A stretch of DNA of 64,000 bases from CAXMMR01 sp963692975 (GCA_963692975.2 CAXMMR010000027.1:1-64000), one strand, 5' to 3'. Counted from the first letter of the stretch, positions 27,159 through 36,911 are shown. Translations and numbers: made by a program. The notes: generated from the sequence alone by a model not told the origin.

Positions 27159-27278
27159 ATGCCGGGCATAAACTGGTTCCTCGCGCTGCTGGCGTTCTGC
27201 ATCTGGGTGGGCGCCTTCGGCTGGTACTTCTTCCCGCTGATCCGGGACTACCGCCGCAAGCGTGCGCGCCGCCGCTGA
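27159..27278 (+). CDS. Putative 39-residue membrane protein
   Basis: One hydrophobic helix (NWFLALLAFCIWVGAFGWYF) is followed by a strongly basic tail ending RRKRARRR, a plausible single-pass inner-membrane peptide. It ends five bases before dut. No strong ribosome-binding site is seen, so it could be non-coding, but the clean helix-plus-basic-tail layout supports a real gene. Confidence 0.45.
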   Translation: MPGINWFLALLAFCIWVGAFGWYFFPLIRDYRRKRARRR

Positions 27279-27283
27279 GCGCC

Positions 27284-27787
27284 ATGTGGCCAGAACCCGA
27301 TCGCACAGCGAGGCTGCGCCTGGACATCGACATCGAGATCCGAATTTTGGACCCGCGCCTGCACGAATGGGGCGTGCCGGCCTACCAGTCGGCGATGGCG
27401 GCGGCGGTCGACCTGCATGCCTGCCTCGACGCGCCGCTGACGCTGGCGAGCGGTTCGCCGGCGGTGCTGATCCCGGCCGGCTTCGCCCTGCACATCGCGC
27501 GCGCCGACCTGGCCGCGGTGATCCTGCCGCGTTCGGGCGCGGGGCACCATCGCGGGCTGGTGCTCGGCAACTCCGCCGGCCTGGTGGATGCGGACTATGT
27601 CGGCCCGATCACCGTCAGCGCCTGGAACCGCAACTCGGCCGGCGCGCCGCCGATCCTGATTGCGCCGGGCGAGCGCATCGCGCAGATGCTGTTCGTTCCG
27701 GTAGTGCGGCCGAGCCTGCGCACGGTCGAGGCCTTCTCGCTCGCCTCCGCGCGCGGCGCCGGCGGCTTCGGCTCCACCGGCGCGTAG
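27284..27787 (+). CDS. dut: dUTPase-like protein (dUTP diphosphatase fold)
   Basis: 167 residues with all five trimeric-dUTPase motifs: AAAVDLHAC, PRSGAG, GLVDADYVGPI with the catalytic Asp, ERIAQMLFVPV, and the C-terminal RGAGGFGSTG. Motif 1 reads AAAVDL in place of the usual SAGxDL. It hydrolyses dUTP to dUMP. A DCD-like activity is unlikely because the C-terminal glycine-rich motif is of dUTPase type. Its N-terminus overlaps no other gene. Confidence 0.9.
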   Translation: MWPEPDRTARLRLDIDIEIRILDPRLHEWGVPAYQSAMAAAVDLHACLDAPLTLASGSPAVLIPAGFALHIARADLAAVILPRSGAGHHRGLVLGNSAGLVDADYVGPITVSAWNRNSAGAPPILIAPGERIAQMLFVPVVRPSLRTVEAFSLASARGAGGFGSTGA

Positions 27788-27850
27788 GATCGGGCAGGCC
27801 GGAGGACGGACCAAGACTCTCTCCCGCGTCGCCCGGCGCCGTGCTAGTAG

Positions 27851-28897
27851 ATGCCCATGTCCGAACCGGTCACGCACCGTCGCCTGGAGTGGCTGGACCT
27901 CGCGCGGGGACTCGGCGTCATCCTGGTGGTGCTCGGTCACGTGCTGAGCGGGCTCACCCGGGCCGGGCAGTTCCCGGACGGCCCGCTCGCAACATGGACC
28001 GAATATGCCCTCTACACCTTCCACATGCCGCTGTTCTTCTTCCTGACCGGGCTGAACGTGCCGCACAGCCTGCAGCGGGGCGCGACATCTTTCCTGGCCG
28101 CCAAAGGGTGGACGATCGCCTATCCCTACGTGCTGTGGTCGCTGCTGCAGGGCGGCCTGATCCTGGCGTTGGGACATGACGTCAACTTGCCGCTGAGCCG
28201 GGCGGATCTGGCGGCGATCTGGTATCGGCCGATCGGGCAGTTCTGGTTTCTCTACGCGCTGATGCTGTGCCACCTGGCGGTGGTGATCGTGCCGAGCCGG
28301 CGGCTGCTCGCCGGCTTGTCGGTGCTGGGGGTGGTCGCCTTCTGCGCCGGCACGATGCGCAGCGGGGTGCCGCAGACCCTGCACGACCTGCCATTCTACG
28401 TCGCCGGGCTCTATGCGCATGGCCTCACGCGCCGGGCGATCCGCAGCGCCGCGGCGGGCTGGAGCCTGGTGGTGCTGCTGTGGTGCGGCTTCGCGCTGGC
28501 CGTCGCGCTTGGCGGCCCGGCCTCACGCTTCGATGCGCTGGGCTTTGCCTCACTGCCCGCCTGCGGGCTCGGTATCGCTGCGACCCTGCTGATGTGCCGG
28601 CTGCTCGACGGCCATCTGCGTTGGCTGGCCACCGTCGGCGGCCTGTCGATGACGATCTATGTGCTGCACATCCTGGCCGGCTCGGGCATTCGAATGGTGA
28701 TGCTGCGGCTGCATGCGCCGCATGATCCCTGGCTGTTCCTCGGCATCGGCGTCGGTGCCGGGGTTGCGTTGCCGATGCTGGCGCACGCGGTTCTGGCACG
28801 GCTGCGGCTGCTGCCGGCGCTGGGGCTCGCACCCTTGCCGAGACTGGCGCGACATGTGCCGCCGATCGTGTCGCAACGGCTTGGAGCGGCTCCGTAG
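27851..28897 (+). CDS. Acyltransferase 3 family membrane protein
   Basis: 348 residues, about ten hydrophobic segments. The family's N-terminal pattern is present: LEWLDLARGLGVILVVLGH with the probable catalytic His, then FHMPLFFFLTGL. Such enzymes O-acetylate or otherwise acylate extracellular polysaccharides. It opens a polysaccharide-type region. The stop lies in the loop of a perfect 12-bp hairpin. The start could be the ATG at 27851 or the one two codons later. Confidence 0.88.
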   Translation: MPMSEPVTHRRLEWLDLARGLGVILVVLGHVLSGLTRAGQFPDGPLATWTEYALYTFHMPLFFFLTGLNVPHSLQRGATSFLAAKGWTIAYPYVLWSLLQGGLILALGHDVNLPLSRADLAAIWYRPIGQFWFLYALMLCHLAVVIVPSRRLLAGLSVLGVVAFCAGTMRSGVPQTLHDLPFYVAGLYAHGLTRRAIRSAAAGWSLVVLLWCGFALAVALGGPASRFDALGFASLPACGLGIAATLLMCRLLDGHLRWLATVGGLSMTIYVLHILAGSGIRMVMLRLHAPHDPWLFLGIGVGAGVALPMLAHAVLARLRLLPALGLAPLPRLARHVPPIVSQRLGAAP

Positions 28898-28913
28898 CTT
28901 TCGGAGCCGCTCC
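28883..28913. terminator. Hairpin between convergent genes, stop codon in the loop
   Basis: GGAGCGGCTCCG and its exact reverse complement flank seven bases that include the TAG stop of the acyltransferase. No T-run follows, so it is at best a non-canonical or bidirectional terminator, or an RNA-stabilising 3' structure, between convergent genes. Confidence 0.5.
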
Positions 28914-28936
28914 ACGCCGTGCTGCTCTTCGTCAGT

Positions 28937-31165
28937 CTATCGAGCGTTGGTCACGATGTTCGCCCACCTGTCGCCGCTGTTGTCCGTCGTCCCGATGAAG
29001 CGACCCGCCCCGCTCACCGGGCTTCCAGACGCGGTGTAGCAAGCTTGGACGGCGCCGCCGGAAGCGGTGCAGAGAGCGGCAGGAGCATACAGATAACCTG
29101 AGAAGCCGCCGGAAAACGCCAGCGTGAAGTTCGCCGCGTTCGGATTGATGGCACCACGATCAAGCACGAGGTTAGCGTTCATGTTCGCGCTGCTGACCTG
29201 CAGATTGACGCCCACCACATCGTCCGCCGTCGTCCCGGCGCACGCCACGAGGCCGTTCTGATCACAGATCAACTCGTGCGTCGGCAGGTTCGACCAGTAC
29301 ACCGGATGAGCGTGCCAATTGGCATCCTCAAAATCCCACCCGATCACACCCTTCTGGCTGGTCACCGCGGCCGGCCCGAAGATGCTGGTGTTATTGTTGA
29401 GAAGTGATTGGATATCTCCGTGTATCGTCACGCCGTAGTTGGCGTTGGCGATATTGAACAGGCCTTCGGCAACGTTCAGCCAGTTATAGGTGTCGGCGGG
29501 TTCGATCCTCACCTTGACGCCCTGGGCCATTTCGAATGCAGCATCAGGCTTGCCCAGGCCGTCAGTGGGATTGAAGCCGGAGTTGGCCGCGGCCTGGAAC
29601 TCAACATCGCGATAATCCACGTTGGTGTCGTTTGAGGTCGTGTTCAAGTACGGCCGGTCTTCGCCGCGGCACGCAATGCCGACGAACTCACACTGCAGCC
29701 ACGTGATGTGGTCGTCCGCCAGAGCTTCGCTCTGAGTGCCGCCCGTCTCCTTCTCGATGCCGTATGGTCCTGCACCGTCCGTCAGTTTGATTAACGTCGA
29801 CCCGGCGACCACCACGTTCGGGCCGATCGCCAACATAGCGTCAGCGTTCTGATTGGCGATTACGTTATCGACCAAGAAATTAGCCATGAGACCATTATAC
29901 TGGTTATAGTCCCAGTGCAGAGCATCATAGTCATTGATGGAGTAGAGATTTTCCAGGTGAGATTGATCACCTGTGATCGCAAGCCCGTCGCTGAAGGCGA
30001 CGGTGTAGACGTCATGGACATTGAGCCTGCCTGAAACTCCAATGCCCGACATCTGTGCCAGCGAAGCGCCAACGGAGTAGCCGTTTGCCGCAGCCGGTCC
30101 GAGCAGCGTCGCGTCATGGAAGGATTCGCCGCACATCGTCGAGGTCAGCCGCTGCGGACAGGAGACAAGATATTGTCCCGGACCGAAGTCGCTGGTGGCC
30201 TGCAACAAGGTCGCGCCCATTCCGGCGCCGGCGACGGACGTAGCACGCGGGCTTGTTGGGAACACGGTCATCGTCTGATTGACGGTTGGCATGTCGATCG
30301 CCGCCGAGAACTCGCCGCTTCCGGCGGGCAGCTCGACGATGCCGCCGCCATGCGTTTCGCTATAGGATACGGCCGCGTTGGTGGCGAGGCTGTCCATCGT
30401 CATCGCCGCCCCCTCGGCATCGGTGTACGCCCATGTCACGTCGATGCCGTCGAAGGCGGTGGTGGCGCTGGTCAGGTTGCTGCTGATCCTGACGTTGCCG
30501 GTCGTGGTGTTGACGCCGGTGATCGTCGCGTTGGCCGGGATGGAGTTGCCGCCGTCGCTGACCTTGATGGTGACACCGGCCAGCACCGCATTGGACAGCT
30601 CCGCGATGTTCGGGCCGACCATGAAGGTGTCGCCGACAGCCAGTGCGGCGTTTGGCGCCACCGTTGTCGTGAAGCCGTTATTGGCGCCGTCGGTGCTCTG
30701 CTTGGCGACCTGACCGATGGTGTATGTTCCAGTGATCCCGTTCGCCGAATGGGTGACGTTCACGACATAGCCCGACCTGATGCCTGACATGCCTCCGGCC
30801 GCCATCAGGAAGTGCTTGGGATCATTCGCATCCACCGCGCTGATGGTGATGTATTTGCTGAGCATGACCAGCGCCTGGCCGGCGGCGGTCGACGTCAGGA
30901 TCGGCAGCGTCGCCTGGTGGACGAAATTGCCGGTGTTGAGAAAGGCATAGGGCTGCGTGCCCGCATAAGGGCCGGAGCTCGGCTTGTAGGCCTGGATGCC
31001 GGCGATCGTCGAGACGCCGAGCGTCGACTGCACTGTGTGGGTGCTGCCGTCGTAGTAGGCGCCAAACGCCAGAGGGTCGTATAAACCACCCGTGACGGCG
31101 GCGTAGGATGCCGAGCTGATGACAAGGCTCTGGACGATCGTCGACGCTAGAAGGCGCATGCGCAT
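28937..31165 (-). CDS. Secreted beta-helix-like protein of the polysaccharide locus
   Basis: 742 residues from the ATG at 31165, which has an AAGG about nine bases upstream. The signal peptide is MRMRLLASTIVQSLVISSASYA. The body is rich in Gly, Ala, Asn, Thr and Asp. Repeated short beta-strand patterns (for example VSGRLNVHDVYTVAFSDGL and QSHLENLYSINDYDALHWDY) resemble right-handed beta-helix proteins of the pectate-lyase superfamily. No catalytic residues can be identified. Base composition looks less G+C-rich than its neighbours. It lies between two acyltransferases, so a polysaccharide-binding or cleaving role is plausible. A phage tailspike origin is another option. Confidence 0.7.
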   Translation of the reverse strand: MRMRLLASTIVQSLVISSASYAAVTGGLYDPLAFGAYYDGSTHTVQSTLGVSTIAGIQAYKPSSGPYAGTQPYAFLNTGNFVHQATLPILTSTAAGQALVMLSKYITISAVDANDPKHFLMAAGGMSGIRSGYVVNVTHSANGITGTYTIGQVAKQSTDGANNGFTTTVAPNAALAVGDTFMVGPNIAELSNAVLAGVTIKVSDGGNSIPANATITGVNTTTGNVRISSNLTSATTAFDGIDVTWAYTDAEGAAMTMDSLATNAAVSYSETHGGGIVELPAGSGEFSAAIDMPTVNQTMTVFPTSPRATSVAGAGMGATLLQATSDFGPGQYLVSCPQRLTSTMCGESFHDATLLGPAAANGYSVGASLAQMSGIGVSGRLNVHDVYTVAFSDGLAITGDQSHLENLYSINDYDALHWDYNQYNGLMANFLVDNVIANQNADAMLAIGPNVVVAGSTLIKLTDGAGPYGIEKETGGTQSEALADDHITWLQCEFVGIACRGEDRPYLNTTSNDTNVDYRDVEFQAAANSGFNPTDGLGKPDAAFEMAQGVKVRIEPADTYNWLNVAEGLFNIANANYGVTIHGDIQSLLNNNTSIFGPAAVTSQKGVIGWDFEDANWHAHPVYWSNLPTHELICDQNGLVACAGTTADDVVGVNLQVSSANMNANLVLDRGAINPNAANFTLAFSGGFSGYLYAPAALCTASGGAVQACYTASGSPVSGAGRFIGTTDNSGDRWANIVTNAR

Positions 31166-31286
31166 GGAGTACACCTTGAGGAGAGATCGGTGCTGGTGGG
31201 GGCGCCTCTTTTCGCAGCCTAGGACCATCGTCCCAAGCGTGTCGGCGTTGCGGCCACTGGCGCGGTGAAGGGCCGGACGCGGCGAC

Positions 31287-32435
31287 ATGGATGATCTACC
31301 GGAGCGTCCACCGAGGGAGTGGTCGACGGAAGCTGCGCCGGCCACGCCGACGCGCGCGGCCAGGCACCAGCTCTCCACCGTCCAGTGGCTGCGTGCCATC
31401 GCGGCCATGCTGGTGATGCTGTTCCACACCTCGCAAGGCGTGGAGTTCCGCACCGGGGTGCTGACCTCGCGATGGACGAATTTCGGCGCTTGCGGCGTCG
31501 ACATCTTCTTCGTCATCAGCGGCTTCATCATGACGGTGACGACGCACGGCCGCGACTTCCGGCTCGGCGACTTCCTGATTAAGCGGGTGATCCGGATCGT
31601 CCCGATCTACTGGTTGTTTACTATTCTGAAGGCGGCGTCGCTGCTGCTGATCCCGTCGCTCGTGTTGTTTTCGGTGTTCTCGGTTCCCAACGTCGTCACG
31701 TCGCTGCTGCTCGTCCCCTACGTGACGCCGGGGCTTGGACTCAGGCCGCTGATCATCGTGGCCTGGTCGCTCGAGTTCGAGATCATGTTCTATCTGATCT
31801 TCGGCGTGTGCCGCCTGCTGTCGCCGCGCCGGTGGGTGGTGCTCGTCGGCCTCGTCTTCGGCGCCCTGAGCCTGATCTACCTGGCGGGGACGAGCTCGCC
31901 CGTCGTCAACTTCTACGCCCGCCCGGTCGTGTTCGAGTTCCTGTTCGGCATCGTGGTGGGCAGGCTGTTCCTGATCGACCGGCTGCCACCCAGGTCGGTA
32001 AGCCTGGCGCTGCTCGTCGTCTCCTCGGTCCTGCTGGTCGGGCTGCCGACCGGCAGCGAGTCCACCAGGTTCCTGCTCTGGGGATTGCCGGCGACCGGGC
32101 TCGTGCTCGGCATGGTGTCGGTCGAGAAACATTACCGGATCTGGCAGTGGCCGGTGATGACCTTCATCGGCGACAGCTCGTACTCGTTATACCTGACACA
32201 TACGTTGGCAGTGCCGTTCATCATGCTGCCGCTGCGCTATCTTCATCCGGGCCCGGCCGGCAGCTACATCTACCTGGCGCCGATGCTCGTCTTGCAGATC
32301 GTGATCGGCTGCATCGCCTATCGATTGACCGAGCGGCCCGTCACAATTCTGCTGCAGCGGCGCTATAGAAAATGGGCGGCGTCGCGCAAAAGCAGCACGC
32401 CAGCGCGGCTCGAGGATCGAACGGGCGCCGCCTAG
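31287..32435 (+). CDS. ExoZ-like acyltransferase 3 family protein
   Basis: 382 residues. After a hydrophilic N-terminus come STVQWLRAIAAMLVMLFH, with the conserved Arg and His, then GVDIFFVISGFIM, the hallmark of OafA/ExoZ-type sugar O-acetyltransferases. FIGDSSYSLYLTH is in the late helices. It is divergent from the beta-helix gene and upstream of the ligase-like gene. It probably acetylates the same surface polysaccharide. Confidence 0.9.
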   Translation: MDDLPERPPREWSTEAAPATPTRAARHQLSTVQWLRAIAAMLVMLFHTSQGVEFRTGVLTSRWTNFGACGVDIFFVISGFIMTVTTHGRDFRLGDFLIKRVIRIVPIYWLFTILKAASLLLIPSLVLFSVFSVPNVVTSLLLVPYVTPGLGLRPLIIVAWSLEFEIMFYLIFGVCRLLSPRRWVVLVGLVFGALSLIYLAGTSSPVVNFYARPVVFEFLFGIVVGRLFLIDRLPPRSVSLALLVVSSVLLVGLPTGSESTRFLLWGLPATGLVLGMVSVEKHYRIWQWPVMTFIGDSSYSLYLTHTLAVPFIMLPLRYLHPGPAGSYIYLAPMLVLQIVIGCIAYRLTERPVTILLQRRYRKWAASRKSSTPARLEDRTGAA

Positions 32436-32533
32436 TTGGTTCAACCAGTGTGTCCAGGAAAGTGGTGCTGTGACAAAGAGAGGCTCACCGGCCGCCGCCT
32501 TCAGGACCCGCCTGATCGCCATCCGGTCGCACG

Positions 32534-33973
32534 ATGTCTGACCAGCAGCTGTGGCCGACCCGGCCCCTGCCGGAGCTTGCGGCTCGGCGCTATGCGGCCC
32601 CGGTGCGGCCCGGCTCGCGCTGGATGGCCTGGCTGTCGCAGTATGGCCTGCTGGCCGGGTTCATGCTGGTCACGGCCGTGCTGTCCGGCAGCTCGCTGGC
32701 GCGACCATTCTTCATCGCCGGATGCGCCGGGCTCGGCTATGTCGCCTGGCGGCGCGGGGTCGGCGCGCACCTCGAGCTGATGATCGTGCTGTTCGTCGCC
32801 GCGCCGTTGCTGCGGCGCGTGACCGACTACCATGTCGGCTACGATCCGAGCGGCATCATGCTCGTCGGGCCGCTGCTCGCGCTCCTGGTGCCATGCGCCG
32901 AGCTATACCGGCTGTTCGCCGCACCTCGGCCGCGACCGACCGTCGCGCTGCCGATACTGCTGTATGGCGTCTGCATCGTCTATGCCTGGGCGCTGTCATC
33001 CTTGCAGGGCGGCCTGTTCGCCTCCACGGCCACCGCGATCAAGTTCATCGCGCCTCTGCTCTACGGCCTATGGCTGGTCATGCGGGGCGAACCTCGTGAG
33101 GCGCTCGCTGGAGCGACGCGGGCGTTCAGCGTCATTTTGCCGCTGATCGGCGTCTACGGCGTCCTGCAATGGCTGAACCCGCAAGAGTGGGACCGCTACT
33201 GGATGCTGATGGGGCCGATGGACTCGATCGGCTTGCCTTTGCCGAGGCAAGTGCGCGTGTTCGGCCCGCTCAACTCGCCGGCCTCATACGCGATGTTCAT
33301 TACCTGCGGTTTGCTGTTGGTGATGAACGCGCGCCGCGGCGTGCTGACGCTGCTGGTCTCGACGCCGGCGTTGATCGGCCTGCTGCTGTCGCAGTTCCGC
33401 ACCGCCTGGATCGGGCTTGTCATTGGCCTGACGTTCTTCATGTTTCTGCCCGCCACCCGGCGGCGGTCGACGCTGTTCGTGGTCTTCATGTTGGTGGCGG
33501 TCGTGATCACGGTGACCGCAACGCCGTTCGGCGAGGTCGTGGTTAACCGCTTGTCGACGCTGCAGGGCGCGCCGACGCAGGACGGCAGCGGATCGGCGCG
33601 GCTTGAGCAGGGGCAATACCTCTTCGCTCATCTCAGCGACTTCCTGCTCGGCTACGGGCTGGCGCCGCAATCCGGTGACTACAGGATCCAGCAGGCGTTT
33701 GCTGCCGACGGCGCCATCATCATCTCGATCGTCGACATGGGATTGATCGTCGGCATCATCTCGCTGCTGATGCTGTGTTGGGCGGGGATCGCCGCGATCA
33801 AACGCAGCCGGCCCGTGCGCGAGCCGCTGATCGTCGCGGCCGGCGCGATCGTCGCCGGGCAGTTGATCGACATACCGCTGACCGGCGTCACAACCGGCGA
33901 AATCGGCTTCCTGACCTGGACCTTCATCGCGGTCCTTCTAAGCCTGGACCGAGAGAAAACCCTCCATAATTGA
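32534..33973 (+). CDS. O-antigen ligase/polymerase-like membrane protein
   Basis: 479 residues with about twelve hydrophobic segments and a large periplasmic loop (about residues 215-240) before the segment VRVFGPLNSPASYAMF. FRTAWIGLVIGL and the late Arg-containing loop fit the Wzy_C (PF04932) family. It would ligate or polymerise lipid-linked glycans, but ligase and polymerase cannot be told apart from sequence. The TGA stop lies at the first bases of a family A half element. Confidence 0.82.
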   Translation: MSDQQLWPTRPLPELAARRYAAPVRPGSRWMAWLSQYGLLAGFMLVTAVLSGSSLARPFFIAGCAGLGYVAWRRGVGAHLELMIVLFVAAPLLRRVTDYHVGYDPSGIMLVGPLLALLVPCAELYRLFAAPRPRPTVALPILLYGVCIVYAWALSSLQGGLFASTATAIKFIAPLLYGLWLVMRGEPREALAGATRAFSVILPLIGVYGVLQWLNPQEWDRYWMLMGPMDSIGLPLPRQVRVFGPLNSPASYAMFITCGLLLVMNARRGVLTLLVSTPALIGLLLSQFRTAWIGLVIGLTFFMFLPATRRRSTLFVVFMLVAVVITVTATPFGEVVVNRLSTLQGAPTQDGSGSARLEQGQYLFAHLSDFLLGYGLAPQSGDYRIQQAFAADGAIIISIVDMGLIVGIISLLMLCWAGIAAIKRSRPVREPLIVAAGAIVAGQLIDIPLTGVTTGEIGFLTWTFIAVLLSLDREKTLHN

Positions 33974-34008
33974 CAAAAGTTTTTTGGTTCTTTTTTCAAA
34001 AAAGAACC
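33972..34008 (+). repeat. Family A half element (solitary)
   Basis: GACAAAAG followed by a GGTTC/GAACC hairpin, identical in type to the right halves of paired copies, with no partner half. It exactly fills the gap between two convergent stop codons. Confidence 0.85.
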
Positions 34009-34010
34009 GC

Positions 34011-34787
34011 TTAGGGTCCAGGCAGCAGAGCACTACTCTCCCCCCGCACATAGTAGACCAGCAGCCCGATCCACTCATGCGCGGCCCAATCGAGCAGCGC
34101 CAGCTTCGGCCCCAGCGGCTGCGCATAGGCGCTGATCCGGTCGCGCGACTGGTAGCCGACGGGCCAGGCCAGCACCGTCCAGCCGACACGGCGGAACGCG
34201 CCGACGGCCCGCGGCATATGCGCCGCCGAGGTCAGCAGCACCCAGCGCTCGCCGGGCTGCGGATGCACCAGGGCGGCGGTGTCGCGCGCGTTCTCCTCCG
34301 TCGTGCGCGACGCGGTCTCGAACAGCACCCGCGCCGGCGGCAGGCCGAGCTGGTCGAGCAGGATCCTGGCATACTCCGCCTCGTTGGAGACGCCCTGCAC
34401 GATGTCGCCCGAGCCGCCGGTAAAGACGAGCCGGGCGTTCGGGTAGCGCCGGGCCAGGATGACGAAGCTGGTCAGCCGGTTGGCCGCCGAGGTCAGCGTC
34501 GGCGTGCCGCGGTCGCGGCTGGTCAGGTCGTCGATCGCGCCGCCCAGCACGACGATGCCGTCGACACGCTCTGGCGGCGCCAGCACCGGCGGAAACCGGT
34601 CCTCCAACGGCCGCACCGCCCAGTTGCCGACCGGCAGCACCAGGCACGCCGTTAACGCGCCGACGCTCAGCACCAGCAGCACCCGACCGATCGGCCGCGC
34701 CGCCAGCAGCAGCCCCAGCAGCGCGCACTCCACCATCAGCGCGGTGGGCAGGCAGGCGGCGGTGAGCAGCTTGTCAAGGATGAACAT
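34011..34787 (-). CDS. YdcF/ElyC family (DUF218) membrane protein
   Basis: 258 residues. Two N-terminal membrane helices are followed by a DUF218 domain: VDGIVVLGGAIDDL, then NARLVFTGGSG, EAEYA, SRTTEENARDT with the conserved ENA, and LLTSAAHMPRAV. ElyC is linked to envelope polysaccharide synthesis from lipid carriers; this protein closes the polysaccharide region on the opposite strand. The ATG at 34787 is preferred to the TTG one codon earlier. Confidence 0.88.
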   Translation of the reverse strand: MFILDKLLTAACLPTALMVECALLGLLLAARPIGRVLLVLSVGALTACLVLPVGNWAVRPLEDRFPPVLAPPERVDGIVVLGGAIDDLTSRDRGTPTLTSAANRLTSFVILARRYPNARLVFTGGSGDIVQGVSNEAEYARILLDQLGLPPARVLFETASRTTEENARDTAALVHPQPGERWVLLTSAAHMPRAVGAFRRVGWTVLAWPVGYQSRDRISAYAQPLGPKLALLDWAAHEWIGLLVYYVRGESSALLPGP

Positions 34788-34817
34788 CAAGGCTTCTCAG
34801 CAAAGATAGTGAGAAAA

Positions 34818-35005
34818 AGGCCAGGGCTCTGCCCTGGACGGGCCCCATCGCACGCCTGCGATGGGGCCCGAGGCCCCAGGCCCCTTTCGTTTGGAGTCCA
34901 ACAGGGCTCTTTCTTGCTCGGCGAAGCCATAGAGGCACGAATAAACGAATGGATTTTAAAGGCTTCGCCTTTAATGGGGTCCAGGGGCAAAGCCCCTGGC
35001 CTTCC
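34818..35005 (+). repeat. Family B composite repeat, copy 6, with extra CCCATCGCA hairpin
   Basis: A full copy with an additional hairpin in the left arm, CCCCATCGCA...TGCGATGGGG, also present at 62.7 kb. It fills the divergent promoter region between ydcF and the ABC permease, leaving about 60 bases before the permease ATG. Confidence 0.92.
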
Positions 35006-35067
35006 TTCCTCGCACGGGCTACGAGCCGCGAGGGGCCGCGATCGTCCCTCAAGCAAGGCCCGCGCGC

Positions 35068-36792
35068 ATGTCCGACACGACGTTCCCGGCGTTCGCCTCG
35101 CTGCGCCGCCTGCCCAACCTGTTCGACGCCGCCGCCATGCTGTTCATCTTCGGCCTGCTGATCGCCGTCACCCACGCCGCGCGCGGCACCCTGGCGCCGC
35201 TGCCCGCCAACGCCGGCACGGTGATCCATCTCGACCCCGCCTACCTGCCCGGCTACGCGCTGCGCACCACGCTCAGGATGTTCGCCGCCCTCGTCTTCTC
35301 GCTGATCTTCACCTTCACCTACGCCACCTGGGCCGCCAAGAGCCGGCGCGCCGCCCTGGTGCTGATCCCGCTGCTCGACATCCTGCAGTCGGTGCCGATC
35401 CTCGGCTTCCTCACCTTCACCACCGTCTTCTTCATGAGCCTGTTCCCCGGCCAGACGCTGGGCGCCGAGCTCGCCGCCATCTTCGCGATCTTCACCAGCC
35501 AGGCCTGGAACATGGCGTTCTCGATGTACCAGTCGCTGCGCACCGTGCCTTCCGACCTCGACGAGGCTTCGCGCGGCTTCCGGCTGACCGCCTGGCAGCG
35601 CTTCTGGCGCCTCGACGTGCCGTTCGCGGTGCCGGGCCTGGTGTGGAACACCATGATGTCGATGTCCGGCGGCTGGTTCTTCGTCGTCGCCGCCGAGGCG
35701 GTGACCGTCGGCGACGTGACGCTGAAGCTGCCCGGCATCGGCTCCTATGTCGCCACCGCGATCGACCGGCGCGACCTGCGCGCGGTGATCTACGCCATCC
35801 TCGCCATGCTGGTGGTGATCCTGCTCTACGACCAGCTGCTGTTCCGCCCGCTGGTCGCCTGGTCGGCCAAGTTCCGCTTCGAGACGACGCAGACCGAGGC
35901 GCCGGAAGACCCCTGGGTGCTGGCCGCGCTGCGCCGCACCCGGCTGCTGCGCCTGGCGGCGGATGCGGTCGGCGATGTGTTCGCCCAGATCACCGGCGCG
36001 CGGCTGTCGTTCAGCAGCCGCCTTCACCCGCAGCGGCCCGCCCGTCCGTCGCGGCTGGTCGATGCCCTGTTCCTCGCCGCGGTCGTGCTGGTCGCCGGTG
36101 CGGCGCTCTACCGCGTCGTCACCTTCTGCAGCGCCAGCCTCGCCTGGTCGGACCTCGGCACCGCGCTGCTGTTCGGCCTCTACACCCTGATCCGGGTCGT
36201 CGTGCTGATGGTGATCGCCACACTGGTCTGGGTGCCGATCGGCGTCTGGCTGGGCCTGACGCCGCGGCTCGCGCGCCGCGCCCAGCCGGTGGTGCAGTTC
36301 ATGGCGGCCTTCCCGGCCAACCTGTTCTTCCCGATCTTCGTCATCGCCATCGTCCGCTGGCACCTGAACGCCGAGGTCTGGCTGAGCCCGCTGATGGTGC
36401 TCGGCGCCCAATGGTACATCCTGTTCAACGTCATCGCGGGCGCCGCCGCCTTCCCGGGCGACCTGCGCGAGGCGGCGCGCAACTTCCGCGTCGGCGGCTG
36501 GCTGTGGTGGCGCCGGGTGATCCTGCCCGGCATCTTCCCCTACTTCGTCACCGGCGCGATCACCGCCTCCGGCGGCGCCTGGAACGCCGCGATCCTGGCC
36601 GAGGTCGCCTCCTGGGGCAGAACCAAGCTGACGGCGCAGGGCCTCGGCGCCTACATCGCCGAGGCCACGGACCAGGGCAACACCGCCAAGGTGGTGCTCG
36701 GCGTGATCGTGATGTCGGCCTTCGTGCTGACGTTCAACCGCGTGCTGTGGCGGCCGCTGTTTACGTATTCGAGTCGAAGGTTGACGCTGTAA
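35068..36792 (+). CDS. ABC importer permease, fused two-domain form
   Basis: 574 residues: two complete permease units of the NitT/TauT-like type in one chain, each with about six helices. EAA loops are recognisable as DEASRGFRLTAWQRFWRLDVP (about 165-185) and REAARNFRVGGWLWWRRVIL in the second half. It would form the whole channel with the ATPase encoded next. No substrate-binding protein is adjacent, so the substrate is unknown. Confidence 0.9.
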   Translation: MSDTTFPAFASLRRLPNLFDAAAMLFIFGLLIAVTHAARGTLAPLPANAGTVIHLDPAYLPGYALRTTLRMFAALVFSLIFTFTYATWAAKSRRAALVLIPLLDILQSVPILGFLTFTTVFFMSLFPGQTLGAELAAIFAIFTSQAWNMAFSMYQSLRTVPSDLDEASRGFRLTAWQRFWRLDVPFAVPGLVWNTMMSMSGGWFFVVAAEAVTVGDVTLKLPGIGSYVATAIDRRDLRAVIYAILAMLVVILLYDQLLFRPLVAWSAKFRFETTQTEAPEDPWVLAALRRTRLLRLAADAVGDVFAQITGARLSFSSRLHPQRPARPSRLVDALFLAAVVLVAGAALYRVVTFCSASLAWSDLGTALLFGLYTLIRVVVLMVIATLVWVPIGVWLGLTPRLARRAQPVVQFMAAFPANLFFPIFVIAIVRWHLNAEVWLSPLMVLGAQWYILFNVIAGAAAFPGDLREAARNFRVGGWLWWRRVILPGIFPYFVTGAITASGGAWNAAILAEVASWGRTKLTAQGLGAYIAEATDQGNTAKVVLGVIVMSAFVLTFNRVLWRPLFTYSSRRLTL

Positions 36793-36799
36793 GGAAGGA

Positions 36800-36911
36800 C
36801 TTCTTTTTTGAAAAAAAGAAGCAAAAAACTTTTATTCTTTAGGGTGTAACCGACCTCAGCAGCGTTCCAAACGGGTAAAAGTTTTTTGGTTCTTTTTTTC
36901 AAAAAAGAACT
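36800..36911. repeat. Family A inverted repeat, copy 6
   Basis: The left half (36800-36838) has CTTC/GAAG followed by AAAAAACTTTTATTC. The right half (36875-36911) has GTAAAAG followed by the GGTTC/GAAC stem. It sits between permease and ATPase genes of one transporter. Confidence 0.92.
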
